Shown here piece by piece: positions 49,611-59,829 of a stretch of 64,000 bases of DNA. Position 1 is the stretch's first letter; each line of letters starts with the position of its first letter. A model generated the notes under the pieces. The model was not told the DNA's origin. It made no database searches and saw only the letters and a program-made list of their open reading frames with translations. The stretch is taken from positions 124,001 through 188,000 of the forward strand of contig WEDG01000839.1 of assembly GCA_017591395.1 (NCBI GenBank). Direction: 5' to 3'. This stretch comes from Schistocephalus solidus. Lineage: Eukaryota; Platyhelminthes; Cestoda; Diphyllobothriidea; Diphyllobothriidae. The translations under genes and the position numbers were made by a program.

Positions 49611-51699
49611 TGGTGGAAGATGAAATCTTCATGAATAGATATAAAAAGCTACAGGAAATTGCAAAGCTCAGGGTTTGTGAAAATACTCATTCCACTTTTT
49701 TCTCTGAAGCTCAGCCTAGACCCATCGCAGGCTGACTTAGAACGAATGAAAGTCTTTAATGAGGATTTAAGATACGAAGAATGGGGAGGAAACATGTCAT
49801 TTCTGCATTATTCGATGACGTCAGACGTCAGGTATTCTTGGAAGGGTATGTGACTTTGTGAAACCATGCGGTGGATGAATGTGTGAGGGCAATGCAGATA
49901 TTTGAGGAGATAAGGACGTACGTATGCTGGTTCTCCAGAAAATGGCTCGCCAGTCTATGTGCGTAAATGTCTTAACTGACTGACCAGGCTTACACGTGAG
50001 GTAAAGGTGCGATCGCAATGAGAACAAGCTGGGATCGAGTCCACATTGCTGGTTGTGGTGGCGGTGGCAGAGGTCGTGCGTTGGGGCTTGGAGCGCCGTC
50101 AGGATTGCTCTCGTCCCAACCACGCCCACAATCTATACCATAGTCTCCACCATGACGTCGCCGACCACAGGCGCTCCCACTACCGCTATCGGGAAAGTAG
50201 GTACAGGTGAGCAAACTTACTTTCACAGAAATCAAACCCTGCTCTCTATTGGTTCCTGGGACATGAATCTTCATTTCGTAAACGTGGGCGCTGCCAACTG
50301 GTGCCCTGAAGGCAACTAACGAGCCGGCAGAACAGGCAAGACCTCAGGAAATAGCTCTGATTATATAACCCTTAAAATATCGTTGAAGATGTGACAAGCG
50401 TTGTAAGAATTGCGTGCGCGTCAGTCAGGTTGTTTCACTGTACCGTCATATCTACCCTTGAAGTAATACGTCAGTCGTCTACCGCGGCTTCCATATGGTT
50501 GACGCCCCTCTGCAATCAACCCCACCCGACCAGAAGCCATGAGAGTAGGTCCGCAAGTCTGTAGGGCACGTCATTATAATGTGGAGCTATGATGAGACTG
50601 ACGAGGAGGCTGTAGCTTTTACATCTTAGTGCCCAGAACGTTATTCCGATGAGGGGTAACGACGAGCAAAATAAGGCTTTTTATTTGGTAGTGAGGACCT
50701 TTTTATCCATGAAGTTCACGATGCACTGCCTGAGAAAATCCAAATTTATGGTGACAGATGGTGACTGGCGAACGCAGACGTGCCGATAAAAACGCAAGTA
50801 GCATACTTTTGGAACGGTCTGCAAAGTTCTGATAGTTATTTTTCAAATTCATGGACAGATCTGATCGGTAAGGATAAGGAAAATAAAAACGTTAATCGAA
50901 TCACTATTCAGATGAAGGTGCTATGTTCTCTTAAAATCAGATACACTATTTGACGAACTGCATCGCTTGGCAGGCTAATACAAGAAAACATAGCTGAAAA
51001 TAAAAAAGCCAACTTTTAGTGGTGGAGTCGGAAGGATCCATAATCAAGAGGAAGAATGTGCAGGCGATGAATTAAGGTAAGTGTTGTAATTCAGGTAAGG
51101 CTTTAATTACTTTTAACGAGATAGAGAGATAGGAGCTAGAGAGCAGCTGTCAGTCTCCGAAAACATCGAAATTTTAGGTAAGTTAGCTGGCACTTACTCG
51201 TGTGAAAAGAGGTAAATTTGTTGAACGTGAGAGTTTTCAATTAAAATGCCTATGCATATTTTCAATTTTAGCATTACCACAATCATTTATGAAACCAAAA
51301 AGGCGAGAAATATTCAAGGTGGGGATGAACAAGCATTCTATTACGTCCCGAGTTTCTTTAAGAAAGGAAACATTACATTAACTTCAATTGTAAATTTGGA
51401 AAACTTTGGCCTTGCTTCTGTTGAAGTACAATGAGATTTCTAAATAAATGGTGTAAAGTAAAATTAAGTTCTTGATAGGGAAGCGTTCAGTCGATGGGTG
51501 CCCTTGAAAAGCACCGGTTAATGCAGTCACTCAGGTCCAAAATATGTGTATTGACATTTTGAATTCCAGTAGTAGAGAGGCACTCACCGATTGCGTTACA
51601 GAATATATGTTCTCCGTTGTGACTCAGGGCTAAATTTCGATCGGGGAGTGCCCTTCTACCATTTTTTCAATATACCAAATTACAACCCAGAGGACAATG
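49611..51699. other. no recognised gene; GC-richer block at 49.99-50.34 kb
   Basis: 49990-50340 is GC-rich compared with its flanks and carries overlapping frames on both strands (102, 94 and 88 codons). Overlap in all frames is typical of GC-rich DNA, not of three genes. The sequence looks like an untranslated or promoter part of a retroelement, but I could not tie it to a family. Confidence 0.35.
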
Positions 51700-51855
51700 T
51701 GTCCTTGACTCAAGGATTGTGGCGTTGGACTCCTAACTAACAGGTTGCAACACATGAGGTTGGGTATGACTGGCTGATGACGGCTAATAAGTTATAAATG
51801 CCCTTCGAGTCTCTCTTTTCCTTGTCAGTTATGTTGTTGTTCCTATTCGAAATTC
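51700..51855 (+). mobile_element. tRNA-headed SINE, plus strand
   Basis: Worn tRNA-like head (about 51700-51755; A box not clear) followed by gttgggtatgactgg and the body. Hammerhead at 51768-51811 keeps GACTGG and CTGATGA, but GAAA has become TAAA. The tail is cut after about 51850. Confidence 0.7.
51768..51811 (+). ncRNA. hammerhead-like fold, core mutated
   Basis: GACTGG CTGATGA and the first stem II strand are intact; the GAAA element and stem III have decayed, and the last strand reads CGAGTC. Confidence 0.5.
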
Positions 51856-52619
51856 CATCATTTTTGTTGATGTCCTCGCGGAAATAGTTGGCAAATAGAT
51901 TTTCAGAAAAAAATATATGCAGTTGAGAGGTTGCATGAATAAAATACTCAGAGTTATTAACTGGTGATGAAGTATCAGAAACCGCAGGAAAATAACGAGA
52001 GAGAACCTATTACGTTACTTCGGAGGACACTGCTCATAAATGACATGCCATTTTAAATCGAGGAGCCCAACGGAGCTCTCTTTTGATTAGACATGTATGA
52101 CATAATGAAGTCAATAAAAAGATTGTGAATGCCCAGAGCCTCCGGTGTAACTAAATTTGCCTTCCTGCAGTTTCTCGAAAGGTTTTATTCAAATCGCAAT
52201 TAATAATAATCACAGATAAAGGATTATTTCGATGAAAAGTGAATATATTCAGCAAAGACAAAGGACGCGTCTCGCAAGAGCGAGTGCAGAAAAGCCATGT
52301 TGTCAGGAGCAAGTAACTTGAGTGGCTATGCAAAGAAGCTGTAAATTTTATGGCAAGCATTTTCCAAAACTGTTTAATAGAACATCATTTTATGAACATT
52401 CCGATAATTCTGTAAATCAAAATGAGGGTCAGATTTTACATGTGGAAGAAATGAGGTTTTCCACTTATCAGCAACGATATCATTCTCGACAAATACTGAT
52501 AAAAAGTTGCTCAATATAGGAGAAAAAGCTCTTATCTGTTTGAGCAGAAAGTTTGAATATTATCGATTTCAGCAGAATGAAGATAACTAACTTGACTAAT
52601 CTGCTTCAGACTACTACAG
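51856..52619. other. no recognisable feature
   Basis: No domain or repeat recognised. Confidence 0.35.
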
Positions 52620-52880
52620 GGGCAAAATTCATGGTGGTGAGGACGGACGCTACTGAGGCTAGACTAAACAGGAAGCCGAGTTCTGGCTTGAAGTGCATGC
52701 GTGCACCTGGTTCGTGTCCGCCCGGACCAATCACAAAAATGGAGAGTATTGATTGGCTTTGAGCTCTCGCCACACCGGTGGCAAGGCGCAAGTGGCTCAA
52801 GTGTTGACAGAGAACACTACGCAGGTCAAACGCTGCAAGAGTTAGCGACCGCACTGGCGATCACGGCGAATGACCCTTAC
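52620..52880 (+). repeat. unclassified repeat R2, copy 1
   Basis: Aligns loosely with 54465-54740: an actgaggctaga block, a gaagtgcatgcgtgc block, a ccggtggcaag block and a gtggctcaagtgttgac block, in the same order. Frames on both strands cross it without a known domain. Confidence 0.5.
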
Positions 52881-53289
52881 ATTAACCGCGATAAGACTGG
52901 AGACGGTGTTCAGCGATAATTAATTACTTATTAATGCAAGTTAGAAAAGGCTGGGGAGAGTGATCATGACACCCATAGCGTATGATATAGTTTGAAGGGA
53001 GCGGTAGAAAGAACATAGCATGTGATGTGGCGGGAAAGGTTGAGGGCAGTGGAAATGGACGAAGAGGTAGAGGGTCGGGCATATATGAAACCGCCCAAGA
53101 AGTGTCCGGGCATTCCAAGGTCATGACGTCTTCGCCAGTGCTTTATTGTGTACGGGACATCTTTGTGCTTCACAAAACAACCTGGAGGGTTTCCAGTGGC
53201 CATTGAACTCGCTCAACAGGAGGTAGATGTGAGAGCATTTCTTTAACTTTTTATCACGAAAGAATTTTGAGAGGATTCAAGAAGTTGCT
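52881..53289. other. unassigned sequence downstream of the integrase relic
   Basis: If the Ty3 element on the minus strand continued, this would be its 3' part, but I recognise no post-integrase text. Minus frames of 66 and 79 codons are present. Confidence 0.3.
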
Positions 53290-53906
53290 AAGATCCTCAT
53301 CCGCGCCATGAGGAACTAAAAACTCCTGGCACTAGACAGTCGGTCAGTGGCGCCGAACACCAGGGGAAACAGGCAAGGTCCAAATTTAGAGCCAATGGAT
53401 GCTCAACAGGAACGAGGATGATGTTCGGTCCAGTCCTACTGATACTCTGCGGGGCGTAGTGCGGTCTTCAACGCTGACGTTTAAACCGTTTGACCATCCT
53501 GTTGGCATTTGGGTGAGAGGCTGTCTTTTGGATCCGCGTACCACCTGAACAAGATGGCAAAGACTGCAAGAGGTTGAATTTGAATTTGGCACTGCAGCAG
53601 TCGTAATGGGGGAAACAGAGTTGGCAACTCAAAGAATGTGGAAGTCCTTGACCTAAACTCTAGCCTTGACATATGGCAGAGGACCAGCGACCGACCACGA
53701 GATGAATCGTTCCACATAATTGAGAAGATCAGAACAATCACTGGACTCCCTCAATGGGCCCAGAATATTCAGGCAGAGTTGGCTGGACACTGCAGCGACG
53801 TCGGGGAAGATACCGATGGAAGCCTTGATGGTTACCTTGATACTGTTCCTCTGACAGCTGATATATGCCCTAATCCAAGCTGTCGGTTACCTTGGCATCT
53901 CAGGGC
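53290..53906 (-). mobile_element. Ty3/gypsy integrase relic
   Basis: Minus-strand fragment of an LTR-retrotransposon integrase. In order it reads LNILGPL (53770), LLNYVERFISW-x-VAGPLP (53730-53680; the usual form is LVDRFTRW), VANSVSP (53610), FNLLQSLPS (53575), HPNANRMVKRF (53518-53486; the usual form is YHPQANGMVERF), then text like PLALNLDLACFP and LVPGVF (53390-53320), as in the gypsy sequence after the core. Several frames are used and stops are present. The upstream side is cut at 53906, where repeat R-GC begins. The catalytic acids cannot all be placed. Confidence 0.7.
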
Positions 53907-54120
53907 AAACACCTGAGCCCAGTGTCACAACAGAGTCAAGAAGACCGGAGATGAGAGAGGGCGCAAGGTGCCTGGCAAGGCCGGAGCCGCCCCTGGACGT
54001 GCCACCACACCCCAATGTTCGGCATTTGTTAGGGGAGCGCAACCTGAATAACGCCTGCCCTGATGTGGCCCCCGTGTTGGTTTAACGCATCTATCACGTG
54101 GCGCGTTTAGGGGACAACTG
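53907..54120 (-). repeat. GC-rich repeat R-GC, copy 2 (minus)
   Basis: Reverse complement of the first part of copies 1 and 3, from tgtcccctaaacgcgcc at 54120 to ctcaggtg at 53907. More diverged than the others. Stops within the ctcaggtg block, directly against the integrase relic. Confidence 0.8.
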
Positions 54121-54464
54121 GGTTCAAATAAAGACTGTATCATTGGCAGGTTTCGCTAACTTTAACTTCAAGTTTGAAAAATAGGACGCTATTAAGAGCG
54201 TGGTAAGGGAGGGCCTGCTAAAGGCAGTCATCTCCATCAGCTGGTTCCTCAACTCATTGAGCTGGGCAGCTCAAGGACAGTCAGAAGCATATACCACCAT
54301 ATTCTGTGCTGTTAGTGGAACTCTGTCCGTCATCATCCCCTGACTATATGACAGACTGCCACTAAGGAAGACTCAGGAAAGGAGGGACGCAGGAACAATT
54401 GTCGGTATGTAATGGGTTAGTAACACGAGGTGTTCCAAAGCAATATGCATGGAAGGCGGAGTTA
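54121..54464. other. spacer between inverted R-GC copies
   Basis: No gene or repeat recognised. Confidence 0.35.
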
Positions 54465-54740
54465 TTAAACAAACTTCATTGAGGCTAGAGAGTGTGCATG
54501 GGACGCAGCAGACTATGGCAGCAAGTCGTCTCATCAACCGACTTCAGCTGTCTCAGGTGGTTTTTTCTGGTACGAAATGCGTGCTCGCGCTTGTACTTTA
54601 TTCGCTTGTTGCCAATCAGCAAAGGATATGGCGTCGCGTGACGTCGACCTTTTGCCATGCCGGTGGCAACTCACGCGTGGCTCAAGCAGCAACTTGACCT
54701 TGGAAGTCGAGCGAATTGAAGGCAGCTTGTGTGAGTGGCC
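54465..54740 (+). repeat. unclassified repeat R2, copy 2
   Basis: Counterpart of 52620-52880: attgaggctagag, aaatgcgtgctcgc, gccggtggcaac and gcgtggctcaagc blocks in the same order. Confidence 0.5.
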
Positions 54741-54761
54741 ATGCTACTGGTCACGGGAGTT

Positions 54762-55140
54762 GTGCCCCCTAAACGGGCCACGTGGTAGATGCGTTGGACC
54801 AACACGGGGGCCACATTAGGGCACGGCAGGCGTTATTCGGGCTGCGCTCCCATAACAAATGCCGAACATGGAGGTGTGGTGGCACACCTAGGAGCGGCTA
54901 GGACTTAGGGGACCCAGCCGCGCCAGCCACCTGCGTCCTCTCCCGCCTCCGGTCTTCTTGACTCTGTCTTGACACCGGGCTCAGGTGGGGGAGGAGGAGA
55001 GAGTGCGGTAGATGCAGCGCAAGTCTACTATCACTTTAAACTAAATCACGCGCAAGTCACCGTCCCTGCTCCACTTTACTATGGAGCATACGGTGGACAT
55101 CGTCGGACTACGACGGTCGAACTGTCGTCGTCGTCGGTCA
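54762..55140 (+). repeat. GC-rich repeat R-GC, copy 3
   Basis: Starts gtgccccctaaacgggcc like copy 1 and runs co-linear with its first part and then one internal unit (no tandem duplication). Very close to copy 1, so the two are probably recent. Ends in a short cgtcgtcgtcg run near 55125. It is in inverted orientation to copy 2. Confidence 0.85.
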
Positions 55141-57054
55141 CGGGAGTGGATCGCAATAGGTACATTTTGAAGATTAAAATGTGTTATGGATGTACACAGA
55201 AAGATGAATGCCTGTAGTCAGCATGAAGATGGTGAAAGTTTAAATGAAGATATAGGCTGCTGAGAGAGGGAAGATGGACGTGATAAGTAGTTTATGGAAG
55301 TTGGAACCCGACTGATGTTGGAGGAATTTTATAGATTGTCAAAATGACTTTTGGAAAAAAATATTTTAAAGGTCTTTTTGGTATCAATTATTCCGAACAA
55401 ACAATTATTTGAGGGTTTGTTTGCATGGAGGACGGTATATAATATATGAGTTGTAAATGAAAAAGGAGGTATTAGACCAGTGTCTTATAACACATGGTCA
55501 CTCAGGTACGGTTGACGTCGGATTAAGCTTTGGAAGCATGAAGTCCCAAAGGTACGGCCCAGAAGACATGGCAGAAGTTGATGGTAAACTTTTACCCTGA
55601 AGATAAGGAACGAGATTTCTCTGTGAATTTGATATAGCAAATTTTAGAAAATGGTAATATTCGCAAAGTGATAGTTCTAATTCTTCACTTAGAACAGCGA
55701 GCAAAACATCAAGATTAGTATTTTCAATAACACCGTCATGGTTTTCTTTGAAATGTATTTCAATATCTGACACTTGCAACACAGATGGTCAGGACCTTTT
55801 TTACATCGAAACCTTCTAATAGAAGTTGTATTTCAGGTGCATACAGTTTTTACTAAACGTAAAAGGCTGATGTGTTGTGTCCCAAAGAGGCAAGAAGAAA
55901 AATAAATTTGGCTACAAAATAAACTCTTTTAAGACGAAGCTGATCACTTTGGGGCTCAAAGTCAGAAATACCCAACTAGACAGTGAGGAAAGGCGAAACC
56001 TTTGTTCAAAAACAAAGTACATTTCGCTTATATCAACCTCTTTGCAAAACCATTCAGAAAACATAAAAAATAACTGCCAGAACATAACATATATGTAAAG
56101 GCATTTCTGATTTCGTCAAACTCCTGGAGCCTTGGTGCAAAAACATGAATATCATGGCTTTTAAATACTCAGTTTCAGTCAAACGGCTTTCGTTAAGAAT
56201 GGGTGACAAGGTGGTTCGCTTAGGAGAGATATATCAGACAAATCTTTGATCAATTTTGTGATAAGTCTTTTCTTCGACTACATTTCTTCGAAAAACTGCA
56301 ATTAATACTTATATATTTAATGACACATCGGATATACCAACCGTTCCTTCACTTGTCCAGAAGGCCTGGAAGCAAACATTTCTGAGATGTCAGCCGATCC
56401 GAACTCCGAAGTCAGTGGAAATGTCGTTGAAGTGGCCATTTTAAGATGCAGGTGAGTATGTTGGAAGATGAGAGTGAACGCATCACTTTTACTGTGGTCA
56501 TCAGCCTGCAGGACAGGAATATCACCTGGTCTAGACTGACGATCATTCACAGTGCAGTAAATGTGTCACATGAGACCCGTTAAACGGGTCCCAATGCGGT
56601 TCTTCATAATAAAAGTATGGTGTATCAATGCATAATTGCTAGTTTCACATTCACTTAGTTTATTATGATTCCCGGAAAATTAACTTTCATGTATGTACGG
56701 TTTGCTGACAAAAATAATTTTTTTATTAACCGCTATGTGAAGACCATTAAAGCTTCGCACTCTGCTTAGCATTATTAACATAAATATTTTGTTTTATGTT
56801 GAATATTTTGTGATCTCTTGCTATTTAACTTATTTAGAAGGTAATCCAAAATTTGGATTAAATCAATATTTTATGAAGCCTTAGAGGTGTAGACTAATTT
56901 TATCATGAATATTTGGGCCATCTTTATCAGACACAATTGGATAACTGCGCAATAGTTATTAAACTTACAACAGGTAGACAATAGTATATATGGGTTACAA
57001 TATATAACATACTGAGAGCACAGAGACTAGCTAAAGTTTCAGACACGTGCTTCC
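55141..57054. other. no recognised gene; possible exon at 55.5-55.78 kb
   Basis: The minus frame 55498-55782 (94 codons, MLQVSDIEIHFKENHDG start) has a balanced composition and a cag before its first codons that could be a splice acceptor. No family is recognised, and chance is not excluded. Confidence 0.3.
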
Positions 57055-57250
57055 CCGATATTCTGCCGTCGCATGACACAACTGCGAGAGGGTTGGCTCA
57101 TCAGTGTGACCCCAGTGTTCCTTGCGCATTTTCTGTTGTTTAAATGGTTGCTTTTTAAATTTTGCTCAGAAATTAATCACTAGCTTGGATTAAGCCAGTC
57201 TATATTAAGACATAGACTGAAGGTTGACATGAATATTTGGACCGACGTTT
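57055..57250 (+). repeat. unclassified interspersed repeat, copy 2
   Basis: Counterpart of 6650-6865, same orientation, moderately diverged. Confidence 0.55.
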
Positions 57251-58408
57251 AGCAACCACAGGACTGTTCTACATAAATGCAGCATCTGCGTGTCTGATGA
57301 AAAAATTATGAATCATAGTCCTGTGGCAAAAATGTTTTTTTGTACGTACAGGGTGTTTAGGTTGTCATGGGCTTGTTGCAGAGGTCAGGTCACTCTTAGT
57401 TCGTCGGTGTCGCTGGATGACCGCTGCACGACAAAAATACCCTGTCCGACGTAGTTTGTGCGCCTACTCGCCGGAGGCGAATGTTGCTCAGGCAAATATC
57501 AAACAAGTGACACCACCTGGCTGGTTAAAGCAAACACAAACAAGATCGCAGGAAGTACTTACAAGTAATAAGCTGGCAGTATAAATTGAGGGGCGATTTT
57601 TAGGAAGCATATCAAAGGAATACAATTTGATCGCTTGAATAAGACGTCTATTTGATCTGACGTTTTGGATTGGCGCTCGAATGGATTTTTAGAGACGCTC
57701 GTAGATAAGGGTGGTAGACGACCATCGAGACAAATTTTTATGGAAAACAGTTACTCTGCACCCTCGGGCCTTGCACAATAACCAGTTATCGCTTTCAGCG
57801 TTGGCATCTGTTTTGGAGCAATATGTGCTCGTAGTTAAATTGCCGTAATTTACCACCACTGTTGATCTCTGTAGAGAACATTACCCGCATTTTGATTGCT
57901 GACACAGTCACTAGGAGCAAGGTTGGCTCCGGCCGTCCGCATGACCAATTCATGTGCCCAAACAAAGGCATTGCACAGAATATTGAGGTGCGAGGATGAT
58001 ATGTTTATTAAATGACTGCAGTCTGAGAACCATAACTCAAGCAACATGCAGATTCCGTGACTACTACCTCTCGCGCGAATTTAAACCTCGTTGAGCGTGA
58101 TTGCCTGGCTGAGCCACGTCGAATGACCTGCAACCTAGTAGGTAGCATCATTGTTCATCACTGTCGATGCATGTTCGACTATCTGATGCTCAGATTCTCC
58201 AAGATATTTGTTTTGTATGCATCTGCGACAGATCCGGACGCGTGAACCACAATGAAGACTTTAACACCTTCCGTCCCGATTCCCACTTTTCATTTCGTCT
58301 GACGACGGGCCAGTATAACCTGCTTGAAAATTCACGAGTAAAACTCGATTTTTCCGACGAACTTTATTTCTTCATTATCATCTCGGAATGCATGCTACCT
58401 CAGTTATT
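57251..58408. other. no recognisable feature
   Basis: No domain or repeat recognised. Confidence 0.35.
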
Positions 58409-58423
58409 CAATATATATATATA
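58409..58423 (+). repeat. (AT)n microsatellite
   Basis: Short AT dinucleotide run next to the PLE end. Confidence 0.85.
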
Positions 58424-58439
58424 TGGAAGGAGAAGATAA

Positions 58440-58545
58440 GGTGATCTCTGGGGTAGAAGTTATACTTGTCTGACGTTTCACACTCATACTCGAGCGCATC
58501 ATCGGAGATAGAGCATAGGGGGAACTACATGGCTTAAAAAGGGAA
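58440..58545 (-). mobile_element. Penelope-like element 3' end with hammerhead motif
   Basis: Minus strand: a segment with gatgatgcgctcgagtatg and gtgtgaaacgtcagac, the style of ending seen in PLEs, followed by ataacttctaccccag. No coding part remains. It is directly followed by the SINE dimer. Confidence 0.6.
58472..58505 (-). ncRNA. minimal hammerhead-like motif
   Basis: Minus strand: CCGATGA (one change from CTGATGA), stem II GCGCTC/GAGTGT with loop GAGTAT (two G-U pairs), GAAAC, and GTC as cleavage triplet. Stem III is only the ACGT palindrome, so it would work better as a dimer. TCT before and AGA after can start stem I. Confidence 0.6.
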
Positions 58546-58852
58546 CCAACATCATCATATTCCCGATCACAACCGACAAAACAACGAGCCCGTGGCTCAA
58601 TGGTAGAGCGTTCGACTCAAATACCAAAGGTCGTGGGTTCGAATCCCAGGTGTGCCACACTTGGGATTGGGTATGACTGGCTGATGACGGCTAATAAAGC
58701 CAGAAATGGCCATTCCGTTCTCCCTTGTCTTTGTCGGTTCCACATTATCAACATATGCTTCACGTCGCTATGCGACTGCCTGTGAGTACTCTAGTCTGAG
58801 TTCCAGGGCACAACGGAACATAAATGTTCCTTAAGCAGATCGGTGAGCCACA
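58546..58852 (+). mobile_element. tRNA-headed SINE, tandem unit 1
   Basis: The most complete copy. Head from 58585: gagcccgtggctcaatgg (A box) and gggttcgaatccc (perfect B box, 58635-58647), 36 bp between boxes as in tRNAs. The T arm pairs; the anticodon arm is imperfect, so it is tRNA-derived, not a working tRNA. Then comes acacttgggattgggtat, the hammerhead (58675-58720), a cttgtctttgtcgg stretch, and a tail ending gatcggtgagcc. No poly(A) tail is visible. The next unit follows directly, 306 bp later, with about 95 percent identity by eye. Confidence 0.9.
58675..58720 (+). ncRNA. hammerhead ribozyme-like fold, tandem unit 1
   Basis: GACTGG, CTGATGA, stem II GGCT/AGCC (loop with one extra A; C.A at its base), GAAA, palindromic stem III ATGG/CCAT, T, then CCGTTC. 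Core intact, stem I with two mismatches. Confidence 0.65.
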
Positions 58853-59160
58853 CATTATCATCATATTCCCGATCGCAACCGACAAAGCAACGAGCCCGTG
58901 GCTCAATGGTAGAGCGTTCGACTCAAATACCAAAGGTCACGCGTTCGAATCCCAGGTGTTCCACACTTGGGATTGGGTATGAATGACTGATGACGGCTAA
59001 TAAGCCAGAAATGGCCATTCCGGTCTCCCTTGTCTTTCTCAGTTCCACATTATAAATATATGCTACACGTCGCTATGCGACTGCCTGTGAGTACTCTAGT
59101 CTGAGTTCCAGGGCACAACGGAACATACATGTTCCTTAAGCAGATCGGTGAGCCCCACAC
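58853..59160 (+). mobile_element. tRNA-headed SINE, tandem unit 2
   Basis: Direct repeat of unit 1 including 40 bp before the head (atcatcatattcccgatcgc). Head at 58892, B box gcgttcgaatccc (58941-58953). The tail ends gatcggtgagccccacac and then passes into an (AT)n tract. Presence of the same pre-head sequence in both units shows a true head-to-tail repeat, not two independent insertions. Confidence 0.9.
58981..59025 (+). ncRNA. hammerhead ribozyme-like fold, tandem unit 2
   Basis: GAATGA, CTGATGA, stem II GGCT/AGCC with loop AATA, GAAA, palindromic stem III ATGG/CCAT, T, CCGGTC. Core intact; stem I weakened by substitutions on both strands. Confidence 0.6.
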
Positions 59161-59161
59161 T

Positions 59162-59163
<2 letters not shown>

Positions 59164-59201
<38 letters not shown>
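59164..59201 (+). repeat. (AT)n microsatellite
   Basis: About 38 bp of AT dinucleotides at the end of the SINE dimer. Confidence 0.95.
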
Positions 59202-59203
<2 letters not shown>

Positions 59204-59829
59204 CGTAAGTGCGTTTGATAATAGTTTAATTAAAAGCATGTTCCATAGAGGGGAGTAGGATCTCAATAGTTTGCATGGGCCTATCTAAATGCCAGACAGG
59301 TTTTTAATAAAATTCCATTAACTGACCGTACCGAAATGTGTGCAGTAGTATTAAACTAGTAATAATCTGTGAGCATTAAACGTCGATACGACTGGTCGGA
59401 TGTCATCTTGCTGCGTAAATCTATACTGATCCATGTTCTCCATTAAAGCTTCTGTGGATGCAAGCATAATGATATTCGAAAGCAGAGCATTCCAACCTTC
59501 AAGCACTCCGTTGAAGGGCACATAATAGTGACTTCACTAAAAAGACTAGGTCTAGTCCATCTGGTCCCCACTTCAAGCCAATCACGTCTATTCTGGCCGT
59601 AAAATCTGATAAGCCTAGTAATACCTAGGAAAATTTCCTGTTCATAGTCCAAATTCGAAAATTGAGAAATTCTTTTCTGTTGGGAAACCTGCTAACACAC
59701 CAGCATCTGAAACAAATACAATCAATTTCGTCAGCAATTTTTCCAACTCGATAGTTTGGCAGACTTCCCAAAAATTAAGCATAATCAGTCTGTTCGCAGT
59801 TTTTCGTAAACATTAGAGCTCATTTTCTG
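59202..59829. other. no recognisable feature
   Basis: No domain or repeat recognised between the (AT)n tract and the LINE. Confidence 0.35.

Noticed and set aside
49821..50319. Three overlapping genes in the GC-rich block
   Set aside because: Frames are open on both strands simply because the block is GC-rich; no domain in any.
58585..58660. A tRNA gene
   Set aside because: The A and B boxes are good, but the anticodon arm does not fold properly and the sequence runs on into the SINE body; the same head recurs in six loci with the same body.
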